Positions 25,248 through 37,508 are shown, counted from the first letter of the stretch. The stretch: 64,000 nt of DNA from Jacaranda mimosifolia (GCA_018894105.1 CM032125.1:27637032-27701031); one strand, 5' to 3'. Made by a program: numbers and translations. The notes: generated by a model not told the origin, from the sequence alone.

Positions 25248-25865
25248 ATGAGAACTCTTCCTACAATTCTCCTGCTGATCACAGCACTGCTGGGTGCCGC
25301 CTCCGCCGACGGCCATGACAGTGTTATAGTCATGCCGGGCGGCTCCACCGATGAAATAACATTGCCCCAATCAGTACAAAAATTGTTGGACGAAAGGGCA
25401 CCCGGGTCCGTCACCCGGCTCTCCTTCTTCGTCCACAACGTCGCAACTGGGGATAACCAAACCGTTTACGACGTCGCCGAGTCGGAAATCACTTCAAATT
25501 CTTCGACATCCTTCGGAAAAATTCAAGTCGCCGATAACCTAGTGACCTACGGCCCTGAATTGGACTCACAACAATTTGGCCGAGCCCAGGGGACGTTTGC
25601 CTATGCTGATTTGCGCGAAACAGCTTTGAGTGTGAGTTTGAACTTTATTTTCACTCATGGTGTTTACAGCGGGAGCACGATAAGCCTGCAGGGAAGACGT
25701 CCCCTATTTCAGGCTCAGCCGACACAGTTGAGCATAGTTGGTGGGACCGGAGTATTTTCATTGGCTCAGGGGATTGCTGTTCTGACAACTTTTTCATCTG
25801 ATCCATCCACATCTTACACAGTCATACAATACAATGTGTTTGTCTTTCGGGCTGTAGGAGCATAA
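25248..25865 (+). CDS. Dirigent family protein
   Basis: An intact single-exon ORF of 205 aa, the usual length for this family, whose genes are commonly intronless. Residues 1-20 form a hydrophobic secretion signal (LPTILLLITALLGAASA). The dirigent beta-barrel follows: LSFFVHNVATG (about 58-68), FGKIQVADNLVTYGPE (about 89-104), GRAQGTFAYADL (about 111-122), FIFTHGVYSGSTISLQGR (about 133-150) and QLSIVGGTGVFSLAQGIA (about 160-177). N-glycosylation sites NQT and NSS are present. Dirigent proteins act in the apoplast and steer the stereochemistry of phenoxy-radical coupling in lignan formation, or related steps for other phenolics. Which reaction this one guides cannot be read from the sequence; it does not look like the pinoresinol-type DIR-a group. 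The start is supported by the TATA box and signal peptide. Confidence 0.93.
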   Translation: MRTLPTILLLITALLGAASADGHDSVIVMPGGSTDEITLPQSVQKLLDERAPGSVTRLSFFVHNVATGDNQTVYDVAESEITSNSSTSFGKIQVADNLVTYGPELDSQQFGRAQGTFAYADLRETALSVSLNFIFTHGVYSGSTISLQGRRPLFQAQPTQLSIVGGTGVFSLAQGIAVLTTFSSDPSTSYTVIQYNVFVFRAVGA

Positions 25866-26210
25866 GGAACCATAGTTTAATTTTGTGTGTGTGTGTGTTT
25901 TATCTTTAATCTCTCAATAATAGTAATGGATGTTGCCCTGGGTCTAAGGATTACCATCCAGAACTAAAATTAATAAACATTTTCCATGTATGCTTTGTTT
26001 AATAAAACTTTTTTAAGTATTAATAGAATTTTTCTTCACTACAAAAAATAAAAAATAAAAAAGTAGTGGTAAAATAATGAGTGATAATACAAAAGTTGTC
26101 ACTAATTATAGATATTATGTGATGAAAAATTTTGTTTTGTTACCTTAATAATTTTTACAAACTAACTAGTAACAATAATAGTGTTTAAATTATCACCATT
26201 GACAATTAAT

Positions 26211-27024
26211 GGGGTAAGTTATATTTTTGGTCCCATAAGTTAGGCTTGTTTTAATCTTTGTTTCATTCTTTATCAGTTTTGCACATTGTATCCAATAAGT
26301 GCATTTTTTAATTTTTCAATTTGAGGACTCAAAAAGGCTTCTGTCTAGAAATTGACAAAGTGGCTCACATGCCACTCACATGGCTATTAGATCTTGCTCT
26401 TTTATGTTGCCATAAATTAGGCCTGTTTGGATTTTTTATCTCAATGAGAGCTCCAACAGATTTTTCTAAAAGAAGAAAAATGGCTGCAAGTGAATGTGTC
26501 ATTTATTTTTGTGGCACTCAATTTCCATTGAAAACCTCATGGACAAATGAAGATCCAGATATGAGGTTTCATGGTTGTGCTTCCATGAATAACAAGTGGT
26601 TTTTTTGCTTGAAAAAACCCTCAAATGTGTGAAAGAACAAGACAAGTGATCCTTGGGTTGCTTAAATGTTGAATAGAATAAAGAAAAAGTTGTTAAAATT
26701 TCAAAAAAAGCAAACTATGTTGATTTATCTATTGGTGGTTTCTTGATTGATGGTTTTTCACTTTATCGAGACCAAAATCCAAACAGATATAATTTATGGG
26801 GGCTAAAAAAGCACTAATTTAAGGGCTATGTGAGTAGCATGTGATTGGCTCCGTTAACTATTAGACGGAAAGCCTCTTTGGTTCTCAAATTGTAAAAAAA
26901 AAAAAAATGCACTTATTGAATGCAATGTACTAAAGTTATAAAGAATGGGATCAAATTCTAAATGGGTCTGTTGATCAAAAATCTGAATGGGTCTAATTAA
27001 TGGAACCAAAAATGCAATTTACTC
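26211..27024. mobile_element. Pack-MULE-like element with perfect 9-bp duplication
   Basis: ACAATTAAT flanks both ends (26202-26210 and 27025-27033), the 9-bp duplication of Mutator-like elements. The inverted ends, GGGTAAGTTATATTTTTGGT on the left and GAGTAAATTGCATTTTTGGT on the right (inverted), extend for about 120 bp, including AGTGCATTTTTT...CAATTTGAG on both sides. It carries a remnant of a cellular zinc-finger gene at 26321-26632. Confidence 0.7.
26321..26632 (+). pseudogene. GRF-type zinc-finger remnant carried by the MULE
   Basis: The open frame of 103 codons has a C-terminal half matching the plant GRF-type zinc-finger pattern: FCGTQFPLKTSWTNEDPDM, then RFHGC and a KWFFCLKKP end. 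In intact members the pattern is C-x-CG, TSWT, NPGR-F-GC, then a final aromatic/Cys part. Here the first Cys-x-Cys is altered (CVIYFCG) and NPGR reads DPDM, so zinc binding is doubtful. The N-terminal third lies in the inverted repeat and is not part of the domain. It is probably a captured, decayed fragment, and its expression is unknown. Confidence 0.5.
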
Positions 27025-27301
27025 ACAATTAATAATACCCCTATGGTGACACCTTAATGATAATGAAAATTTTGTCACAAATTATAGTGGCAATTTTTGT
27101 TGTCACCAAATTGTCGCCATAGGAGTGTTACTAATTGTTAATGATAACTTAAAATATTAGTTTTCGTCACCAATGAACCATATTGTGACAAAATAAAAAT
27201 TATTAATACCTGAAAAAATCATTAGTGACAAAATAAAAGATATTATCGCTTAACACATATCATTAATTACATTGTCACTTATAACATTTTTTTTTGTAAT
27301 G

Positions 27302-27792
27302 TTTGTTCTTTCACCCCCGACTCCGGAGAAGATTAATCATATGTTTATTAAGTCCATTTTTCCTTCATAAAGAGATTGACTTATCACATTATAAGGTTTT
27401 GTTTGATTTATATATTGGGATGAAGAATGATTGATAAAATATAAAATGAAATGAGCATTAAGATTAAATAATTAAATAAATATTATATATTTTTGCAGTA
27501 TAATTTAAATGCTGTATTAGCTAATTCCAACAATTATATGTGTATCCTGATGCACTATAATATTTAAAATGTATATTTTACAAATACGTCTTTTGTTTCC
27601 AAAACTCAAAAATATACTATTATTTCAAAATCCGTAACTAACAACTTTCAAGTTTTTTTTTTAATAATTGATCAAATTTTTAAAATTTGCCAACTAAATT
27701 AATCATATGAATAAAAATAAAAATATTAAAGTAATAAATATTATTTGTATACATAATTAAATAATTGAATTGAATTCTGTTTTGCCATCCAC
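27302..27792. other. AT-rich intergenic DNA, nothing recognised
   Basis: No ORF, repeat end or RNA gene was seen. Confidence 0.5.
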
Positions 27793-28181
27793 GACATTAG
27801 CTAATTTTATCTTAGTTGTATTTAAGTAAAGTAAAACCACAGTTCTATATTGCATTTTATATTGATAATAATCCATCAATTTAATTTATATTTAACTATT
27901 AAATTATATATTGCTTATTTTGATACTTGAATTTAAAAATAAATAAATATGTGTGTTCATAAAATATGGATAATTTGCACATTTCATGACAATAGCTAAT
28001 TTTATCTTAGTTATATTTAAGTAAAGTAGAACCACAGTTCTATATAGCATTTTATATTGATAATAATCCATCAATTTAATTTATATTTACCTATTAAATT
28101 ATATATTGCTTATTTTGATACTTGAATTTAAAAAAAGTTATGTGTGTTTATAAAATATTGATAATTTGCACATCTTATTAT
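27793..28181. repeat. Tandem duplication of a ~195-bp unit
   Basis: The second copy, from 27988, repeats the first with few changes: TAGCTAATTTTATCTTAGTT, AACCACAGTTCTATAT, TGATAATAATCCATCAATTT, then GATAATTTGCACAT. Only about a dozen differences and small gaps separate them, so the duplication is fairly recent. Confidence 0.75.
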
Positions 28182-29994
28182 TTTTATGAGTCATCGATAG
28201 TTGTAGTTGGTTGAAAATATCTTACTTGTTAGATGGGATATTTCATCCTAGCATGAGAAGATTTCATGTCCGGACAATGATATAATAATAGATCCCCATC
28301 ATTTAGACTATGTATTTTATAAGATTGAATGAAAAATAATATATCTAACTTAATAACTCAAAGTAAACAAGGCTTTAAAAAATTAATATAAAAAAATTGA
28401 TAAAGAATTGGTTAGAGATTGAAGTTTTATGAAAAATAGTTGGAAAATTAGTCATCATAAAAAAAAAAAATTGAATTAATTAAAAAAAACTTAAGAATAA
28501 AATACGAAAGATTTGACTAAAAATGACTTTCTCTTTAACCAGCATTACCTAAGATTTACCCTTTGAGATTTTTTCTTGTTTGTAATGTATAAGATATGTG
28601 AGTCGTGCACAAATACAATCACATATATTATTTATAATGACACCACTAGAGAGTAACTAGCGATGAGTCCTACTAATATATTAATAAATATTGAATGCAA
28701 AATAAGGAGTATCAAAAGTATATATGGAGATTTACATAAATGTAAACTATTTATACTATTTTAAAAAAGAATATTTAATTTATCTCTAAAATGAAAGTTA
28801 TTTTTTTGTTGTTTTACATAATTGTCCTTCAATTCTCTCAAAAATATAAAAATGCAATGTGATATAGAGTGTAAAATTGAAAATTATGATATTTCGGTTG
28901 TAGTGATACCAAATCCTATATTCCAAATTTAGCCTCACAACCACATTATAGAACACTACTTAAAAGGATCCTAATTATAAGTACAAAAAATATTACCAAA
29001 AAAAATTATCAGAAATATATATATCTATTACCACCAATCATCATATTGCTAATGTTTACAAAAAAAATAATATTTTTGATAATTTATTTGGATAATATTA
29101 ATATATTTACAAGCAATGTTTTTGCATTGGAATATTTTGGTCATTATTTGAATCTAAATATGAAAAATAGTTATTGGAAAAATATAATTATTGAGAATTT
29201 ATTTACATGTAGATTTAGTAATGTATTTTTTTATTCTTTTTAATTAATATTATTTTAATATATTAATATTTTTACTAGTACAATTTATAAATTCTTTTAT
29301 TGAATTCATTGGTTGGGCGAGAGTAGGTTTTGTATAATTTATTGAATAATCACATATTCAATTAAGTTACATATACATACAAGCATCACTTTACTAAATT
29401 TACCCGGGGACCAAGGAACGAAAAAATAAAATACTATTATTGGTGCCTGTTTTTCTCATACTATTTAGACATGTGAAGACTGCAATTGAAGGGACAGCTA
29501 AGGTGAAAAGTGAAAAAAGTGAAAACAACAAAACCTTAGGTTTTTTTTTTGATTGCCAACTCTCAATTTATTTTTTAACTCTCAAAATATAAACAAATAA
29601 ATTATACATATTTCTCAACTCCATTATGAAAACACACCAAAAAAGTTTCAAAATACTCTCTCAATTCATTTTCTACCAATTCCCCAATGTCTAACCTTTT
29701 CATTTTTTGTCCTCCTTATCCGATTTATATATACACATACATAAATAATTTTATATTATCAATTTCATCCTATCAATCCAACAAAAAAGTTATTGATGTG
29801 ACATTTTCTCCTCTCCCAAAACACAACCTAACAAATAATTTTCTCCTAAAATATTCTCCACTTACCACCCAAAATACAAACAAACAACCATTATATTCTC
29901 CAACCCCACTACCCAAAAATTATTTTGCCAAAATATTTTGACAAAATGCTCCAAAATGTAGGCATGCATGTTTTGATTGCATCGTATAAATGTC

Positions 29995-30071
<77 letters not shown>

Positions 30072-30479
30072 TAAAAATAAAACAACTGTATATTTATTTC
30101 ACTTTTAGTAAAAATATATTTTAAAACAAACCTCAGTTTTAATTTTCTCCCTAAAAATTCAGAAGTTTTGTACCTGACTTTTTATTAATTTTACTATAAT
30201 TTTCTTACCTTATATATGTAATGGTAGTTCAATATTCACTTTTCGTCATCTTGCAAAAGAATATTTTCTTACTTTAAATTGTTTTTCGTCAAAAAATAAT
30301 AAAGACTATAGATTTAAATAAAATTTTCAAATAAAAAGCTGTGTTTTTATTTTCTGAAATTTTGGGAAAATAATACTAAAAAATTAGGGTCGTAATATTT
30401 AAATAAAAGATGAACCCACAATGATATTTTGTTTATAGATATTTAAAAATATATCTAACGAAGAGCCATGAATAAATAA
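28182..30479. other. AT-rich intergenic DNA, no gene recognised
   Basis: ORFs at 29046-29243 and 29687-29941 are low-complexity and lack supporting features. No transposon ends were recognised. Confidence 0.5.
29996..30072. repeat. Compound microsatellite (TTA)n(TTG)n
   Basis: About 14 TTA repeats pass directly into about 12 TTG repeats. The clean array is likely polymorphic. Confidence 0.95.
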
Positions 30480-30689
30480 ATAGCGATAGAGTAGTAGGTG
30501 GCAATATAAAAGTTTCTACTAATTATGTTTATTAAGTTTACAAAAAAATTCCTCGTGTCACAATAATAATGCATCTATGAGGTGGAGCTTATTAACTCTT
30601 CAAAACTCTCGATTCTTTCAATATCGAATGAAATCAGGTATTAGCTCAAAAGTATTTGATGATGATGAAAGCTGTATATATTGGATTGG

Positions 30690-31470
30690 GCTGGAATTTG
30701 GATGGATCGATCTGTTTGGTTGAGTAATCAAACTTCAAAGATAATTGAGTTGAGTCCTGCAATTACGAGTAAACGTTAAGGTAGCTGAGGTGCCCTCGGC
30801 TATGACACTCCAACACTCAACTCAGTATGAGAATGATCAGATATGATGAGCAGTAGAGAGAGGACTTTTTAGTATAGAGTGACATACCTTGGGAGAGGCT
30901 GGCAAGGTGGTATTTATAGCCTTCCCCAGGTGATGGATTTGTCTGAGATGCACTTAGCATGCAAAAAGGGCTCTTGTTCTTGCATGGGGAGCTTTAGGTC
31001 ATCTTCCATTTTCTATACTATTTTAGATGGCTTCATTTCCAGTTTTCATGGGAAGAATAGTACACTGGGGTTGCTTGGCGTGGTAGTATGGGCGGTACTG
31101 GGGTGGCACGCGCCATTAATGCGAAGGCATACCGCCTGTAATGGCATTTAATACGGCAGAGAAGGGATTCTGTAGTGAGTTGACCTCACTAGTCGACAAA
31201 CAGATTGACCTCAGTGCTGGTTCTGGGTAAGGTTGATGACCGGTGGAAGCGGTAGTCGAACACTCTGGTCGGAAGAGTCGAGCCCCTACACTCGACTTGC
31301 GACCTAGTCGAATGACATTAGTGTTGCTTAGTGTGCCATCGAAAAAAAGCGTGAGAGGTCAATCCAGGTCAACAACATGACTAGGTTCCAAGGATGAGAT
31401 GGGCTTGATGATGTGCTTTTGATTTGATAGCATTTGGGCTGAGCCTATTGGACCATCTCATATTAGTATT
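30690..31470. other. GC-richer repeat-like segment, origin unclear
   Basis: This ~0.8 kb is clearly less AT-rich than its surroundings and includes a 90-codon ORF (30879-31151) without recognisable domains. Phrases such as GTGCCCTCGGCTATGACACT and ATTTATAGCCTTCCCCAGG resemble regulatory or LTR parts of plant transposons, read on the minus strand. It sits within the left piece of a family A repeat, which suggests another insertion. No ends were found. Confidence 0.35.
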
Positions 31471-31603
31471 AGTAACAAAATGTCAAATGGCGATACCCAA
31501 AATCTCTGCCATGTTATAATTATGAAATTCACAATATATAAATCATTATTATTGAATTAATGATAAAGAATAGATAAGTTAATTGTTACAATTGGCAATC
31601 ACT

Positions 31604-31670
31604 AGGTCGGGAGTTTGAGCCCTAACGGATTCATAATATGCGTGCGTGAGTGTGTATAAATTCAAAAAAA
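31604..31670 (+). mobile_element. 5'-truncated SINE with perfect 14-bp duplication
   Basis: AATTGGCAATCACT occurs at 31590-31603 and again at 31671-31684. Between them lie a B-box-like GGGAGTTTGAGCCC, a GTGTGTATAAATTC tail and a short A run. The long perfect duplication and A tail indicate target-primed insertion. The A box is missing, so it is truncated at its 5' end. Confidence 0.7.
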
Positions 31671-32048
31671 AATTGGCAATCACTGCACATATATATAGGG
31701 GTGTGAATGGATATCACTACTAAAAAAATGGCATTTTGCAACGAAAAAAATTTGTTGCAATTTGCGACGGAAATTCCGTCACAAAATTTTCTGTCGCAAA
31801 TGTGCTATTTTGCAATGGATTTTTCCATTGTAAAAGAGGCAGTTTTGCGACGGAAAAATCCGTCGCAAATTCAAAAAATTTGAAAAAAAATAAAATATTT
31901 TGCAACGGATTTATCGAGGTTAAATTAAATACCCTAGTTTCCTCTTCTCCTAACAGAAAGCTCATATTTCTCTTTAAGGTTTTCTTCTTCTTCTTCTTCC
32001 TTTTTTTTTTTTTTTTCTTTTTCTTCTTTGTTGAAATGGCCTGCGGGC

Positions 32049-32120
32049 GGGCGCTGGTGCTGGTGCGTCGAGCACACACCAGCACCAATCGCCGGCCGGC
32101 GGCCGCCGACCAGATCTGAA
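32049..32120 (+). other. GC-rich hairpin island in the CACTA 5' region
   Basis: In very AT-rich DNA this segment has an 11-bp stem, TGGTGCTGGTG (32055-32065) with CACCAGCACCA (32077-32087), around an 11-base loop, followed by GCCGGCCGGCGGCCGCCGAC. An ATG at 32035 opens a 27-codon frame through it, ending at 32118. Whether it is a leader exon or a structured control region is unknown. Confidence 0.45.
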
Positions 32121-32235
32121 TTTTTTTTTATTTTTGAAACATTAGTATTAATTTTAGAAAAAATGCTAATGGTTGTTTGGGTTATTGTTTCAAGTTCGAA
32201 GAGTGTATGCTTTTGAATCATTTCCATTAATTGAG

Positions 32236-32640
32236 GTAATTTTCTTAATTATGTTTTAGTTATCTTCTTTATGTTTTAATTAATTATCTCCATTAGTTAA
32301 AATGTGATTATATTTTAGTTAAAATTTGATTTATGTTTTAGTTATATCCATTATGTTTTAGGTAATTGTCTCCACTAGTTAAAATTTGATTATGTTTTAG
32401 TTAAAATTTGATTTATGTTTTAGTTATCTCCATTATGTTTTAGTTAATTGTCTCCATTAATTAAAATTTGATTATGTTTTAGTTATCTCCATTATGTTTT
32501 AGTTAATTGTCTCCATTAATTAAAATTTGATTATGTTTTAGTTATCTCCATTATGTTTTAGTTAATTGTCTCCATTAGTTAAAATTTGATTATATTTTAG
32601 TTAAAATTTGATTTATGTGTTAGTTAAACTCAAATAATTA
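32236..32640. repeat. Tandem repeats, 59-60 bp period
   Basis: Three near-identical units at 32401-32460, 32461-32519 and 32520-32578 contain TTAAAATTTGATTATGTTTT, then AGTTATCTCC and AGTTAATTGTCTCCATTA. Partial, more diverged units lie on both sides. The array lies between the CACTA left end and its transposase gene. Confidence 0.8.
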
Positions 32641-33639
32641 AATAATTTATTATTTTTGGTATAATAATTTGATTTAACAAAAATAATGATTTATTTATTT
32701 GTTGAAATTTGAGTTACATTTTATATTTGTTTTAAATATTGTTATATTTGTTAGAGTTGTGTTTTTATTTGAATTAAAAATTTAATTAGAATTTTGATTG
32801 AGTTAAATTTTCTAGTACTATATATTGAATTGTATTAAATTTTTAAGTTTTCATTTAGTTTATGGCATTATGAGTTATGAATAAATATGCACGCTTGTAA
32901 CATGTGCCTAATGATGTAGGCTATCTCAACTGTGGTGAAATCTTTTGCGAGTGTTGATTTTAGTGGAGCATTTAGAGGTAAGTTTGGATATCTTGTTTTA
33001 ATTTTATATATTTTTATAGTACAATACATTAGAAATGTTTAGAATTTGTGGAATTAGGAAGGAGGATGGGATTTTGGGAGAAGGGGTGGAGCTTTCTCAT
33101 TTGTTGCTAATTGGTTTTTAATTACTTGCATGATGATGATGGACATAAGGGGGAGTGTTTATGTGTCATATGAGTTTACTAATATTATTAATTGTTTTCA
33201 ATTAAAATGATGCTACTCATTGTATTTAGTCTTAATTTTTGGGCAATTTGGATATCTTATTTTAGGAAGGTATTTGATACATATTATTATATTTGTGATG
33301 ACAAAGTAGTCTTTGGTGAAAAAGTCTTGCTAGAGGAATCATGAAATGCATAAATGGAATAATATATGAATTTGATGAATAATTTAGATATTTATATCCA
33401 AATCAAATTTCAAAGAGGGCTGAGATTACATAATCTCACCCCCAAGCTCACTACTTCAATGGCTATTAATGTCATCTATAGTACAGGCTTCAGCTAAACA
33501 ATTACTTGCCAGCCTGCAAATATCATTTTTCATATCAAATAAGAGATTATCCTATATTAAAAGCCATAGTAAATGTTAATATCCCAAATCAAACATACCC
33601 AAAATAATTTGTTTACCCACTTTATTTGTTAGGTTATCC

Positions 33640-33684
<45 letters not shown>

Positions 33685-33825
33685 TAAGCAATTACTTTCC
33701 AACAAATATACAATAATAAATTAGTTAATCAAATAATTTTATCAAAATCGAAATATTTATAATAAAATTACTTTTGCATCGTTCAAATTGAGATCGCTTT
33801 TAATGAATTTACTCTTTTACAGAAT

Positions 33826-36800
33826 ATGGATATTCATGCTAAACATAGTTGGATGTATAATAGGCTCTTGCCAAATCGAAAAGATTATACAAGAGAGTTT
33901 GCTGTTGGGTTAAAAAAATTTATTGATTATGCTTCCGTCCAACCTCAATGTTTGAAAGATAGAGGAATAAGGTGTCCTTGTTCAAGATGTAAGAATCTGA
34001 AATTTTTGATACCTGATGAATCACATGTACATTTATTAAAATATGGGTTTCAGCCTAATTATTGGTATTGGACTACACATGGGGAGACTGAACCTTTGGA
34101 TTTCAATGTATATAGGGGAGCTCCTAGTAATGCTTATTTTTGTGTTGACGCTGCGAATAATAGGTATGAAAACATGGTTTACAATGCTATGGGAACTAGT
34201 TTTTATATTGGAATTAATCATGAGGAAGGCATTAATCCGAACAGAGAGGAACCCCCAAACATAGATGCTCAATCCTTTTATGACATGTTGGCTTCTGCCC
34301 AACGACCGTTGTGGTCAGGTTGTGAAACTTATTGTGAGTTGTCTATGACTCTACAAATGATGTGCTTAAAATCTGACTACAATATGTCTCAAGGATGTTT
34401 TGATCGAATGGCAGAACTGATTAAATCCTCAAATCCTTTAGAAAACTATGCCTCGAATAACTTTTACCAAACAAAGAAATTAGTTTCAAAATTGGGGTTA
34501 AGTTCTATGAAGATCGATTGTTGTATCAATTGTTGTATGTTGTTTTACACAATTGATGCCAGTTTGAATGAATGTAAGTTTTGCAATCATCCCCATTTTA
34601 AACCAATTGCAAGAGGTTATCAAACGGGAAAGCGAATTCCTTACAAAAGGATGCATTACTTACCCCTAATTCCTCGGCTCAAAAGATCATATGCATCTTT
34701 GAAATCAACCGAGCATATGAGGTGGCACTTTGAAAACAAAAGAAGTTCTGGTATTTTATGTCATCCTTCTGATGGGTTTGCTTGGAAGCATTTCAATGAA
34801 ACTCATCCGAATTTTGCATCTGAGACAAGAAATGTTAGGCTTAGATTATGTGCAGATAGATTTAACCCCTTTAGTCAATCTGCTACACCATATTCATGTT
34901 GGCCGGTTATTGTAACTCTATATAATTTGCCTCCCGAATTGTGCATGACAACTCCTTACATGTTCTTGACTTGTATAATACCTGGTCACATAATCCTAAG
35001 AGCAGAATTGATATCTATTTACAACCTTTAATTGAGGAGTTGAAGTTGTTATAGGAAGATGGCGTAGAAACTTATGACATTTCTAAAAAACAAAACTTTC
35101 AATTGAGGGCAACTCTCATGTGGACGATCAATGATTTTCCTGCTTATGGCATGCTATCAGGTTGGATGACTACAGGAAAATTAGCATGTCCAATTTGTAT
35201 GGAGCGAACTAAGGTATTTAGATTGAAGAATGGTGGAAAAGTATCTGGTTTGATTGTCATCGTTAGTTCTTGCCTACAGATCATATGTTTAGGAGGAACA
35301 GAGATGCATTTTATAAGGGAATGATTGAACAATCGGAGGCGCCTCCTAGATTGACCGATCAACAAATATGGGAGAGGATTTGTAATGTTCTCAAAATTAC
35401 TGACTTGTTAGTAACTTCTGGTAAATTACTTAGATATGGTGTATCACATAATTGGACGAAACAAAGTATATTTTGGGAGTTGCTTTATTGGAAAGATAAC
35501 TTAGTTCGCCATAATTTGGATGTTATGCATATCGAGAAGAATATCTTTGAAAGTGTGATTAACACCTTGATGGATGTCAAAGGTAAGATGAAGGACAATG
35601 AGAAGGCAAGACTTGACTTGGAGGAATATTGTAGGAGACTGGGGTTACATTTGAGAGTTTTACCGAATGGGAAATATGTCAAACCAAAAGCCTGTTTCTC
35701 CTTGACTGTTGATCAGAGGCGGGAGTTGTGTAATTGGCTAGAGGATTTTAAAATGCCGGATGGGTATGTTTCAAATTTAGCAAGATGTGTTGATAAAACA
35801 AAATTGAATTTACGTGGGTTGAAGAGTCATGATTGCCATGTGTTTATGCAACGATTGCTACCAAGTGCCTTTAGTTTGCTAACACAAAATGTGTGGAGGC
35901 CCTTAACTAAATTAAGTCAATTTTTTTGGGAATTGTGCGCAACAGAATTATGTGAAGATAGTTTATTGCAATTGGAAAAAAATCCCGATTATCTTGTGTA
36001 AGTTGGAACGCATATTCCCATTGGGTTTTTTTGATTCAATGGAATACTTGAGTATGAGGCACTTGTTTGTGGGCCTATACAGTATAGATGGATGTATCAT
36101 TTTGAGAGGTAAATAATCAATCTAATGTGTAAATACGATAAATATTTCATACATATTAAATATTTATAAATCTATATTTTCATTTTTCAGATTCTTACAT
36201 GATTTAAAAGACATGGTAAAAAATAGAGCTAGAGTTGAGGGATCTATATGTGAAGCATATCTAGCCCAAGAATTAGCATATTTTTCATTGTATTACTTCG
36301 AGTCTCACATTCAATCAAGGAGTACAAGAAGTAAATGAAATGAAAATGAGGGGTATAATGATCAACAACCACGTACTACGTCAGTTTTTAATTAAACTGG
36401 ACAGCCTGTTGGCAAGTGTACTACTAGATGGTTGAATGATGCTGAGTTGAAAGCTGCCTCATTGCAAGTTCTTTTAAACTGTGATGAAGTCGTGCCTTTT
36501 CTCGAGTAAGCTTTCCAATTCAATATAAATTTATTTTTAATTAATAAGTTTCAATTGAAAAGAAGAAAACTAATGTTCAAACTCAATATATTTTAGGATG
36601 TATAAAGTGGCCCTTCGACTTCATTTTTCCTTCCTCAGCGACCTTCAAGTGGAGCAATCTATTGAGGATCATTTTGTAAATTGATTCCAAAAATATGTAA
36701 GTATAAAAAAAATTTAAAATAAATAATTCTCTTTGTTAACCAATAAAAAATATATTAATTATTTAATTCCTTGCTATTATTTATAGGTGCACACTCCAGA

Positions 36801-37508
36801 AAATATGGTACAAAATCAATATTTGAAGGATATAGCATGGGGTCCTATAAGACAAGTCAAGACATGGCGTTGTTTTTTTGTTAACGGATATGTATTTCAT
36901 ACAGATTCGTTGGCAAAGTATAAAAAGACATGCAATTCTGGAGTGTGTTTCAAAGGTGAAGGATCATTAGAATTTTATGGAAAACTGAAGGAAATAATCC
37001 TACTGGAGTATCCAGGTGTACCTGAAAAGAAGGTTTTCCTCTTTAACTGTGTCATTGGTTTGATTCACTGTCTAACCGTGGAATCAAGATAAACAAAGAG
37101 TATGATATCATTGAAATCAAAGAAAATGGAAAATATGGAAAGTTTAATCCTTTTATCATTGCTCAACATGCATCTCAAGTGTATTATATTCCTTATCCTG
37201 GTGCTAAAAGAGATAAAGTCCATTGGCGGTTTGTAATCAAAATAAGACCAAGAAGTAGGGTAGATAAACATCATACTGTGGAGGTAGCTTTACAAGAACC
37301 ACCTACCATAGTCAATGCAGTTGTTGATACCGATCCAACTGGTGACTTACTTGATATTGAGGGATCTTGTGAAGAAATAAATTTAGAAAACAATCAAGTG
37401 ATAGGTGATGAAGAGTTAGAGGATGAGGAAGGGGATGGGGATGGGGATGGGGATGAGAATGAGAATGACGACAACAATGGATATGATGATGATGATGATG
37501 ATGATTAG
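33826..37508 (+). pseudogene. TNPD/TNP2-like CACTA transposase, decayed
   Basis: The first open part (33826-35031, 401 aa) starts with a transposase-associated zinc-binding-like domain at residues 1-90 (IRCPCSRCKN, then YWYWTTHGE) and continues into the TNP2 catalytic region (Cys pairs INCCMLFYTID and CKFCNHP; PRLKRSYAS). Frameshifts near 35030-35270 break it. The part from 35270 to 36001 continues TNP2 (HNLDVMHIEKNIFESVINT) into the following conserved domain (LKSHDCHVFMQRLLP). Further pieces lie at 36190-36510, 36787-37092 (a domain with CFFVNGYVFHTDSLAKYK and NSGVCFKG) and 37093-37260 (VYYIPYPG), ending in an Asp-rich tail. Several stops and shifts (36000, 36336, 36393, 37090) make an active protein unlikely. 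Some gaps may be introns (36112-36189, 36511-36597 and 36700-36786). The protein would cut and join the element ends. Confidence 0.8.

Larger units (their letters stand above)
26037..27301. mobile_element. Small non-autonomous CACTA-type element
   Basis: The left end CACTACAAAAAATAAAAAAT and the right end (inverted) CATTACAAAAAAAAATG are of the CACTA type. Flanking triplets are CTT and TTT, a 3-bp duplication with one change. The interior has repeated GTCACTAATTAT / ATTGTCAC words also seen in family A repeats at 6870-7300 and 31490-40990. It starts 171 bp after the dirigent stop codon. A Mutator-like unit (26211-27024) has inserted into it. Confidence 0.5.

Noticed and set aside
30879..31151. 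90-codon ORF
   Set aside because: No recognised domain or promoter; lies in a repeat-like segment.
31720..32227. Lys-rich ORFs on both strands
   Set aside because: They begin in the CACTA terminal region and cross a CTT/poly-T tract; artefacts of low complexity.
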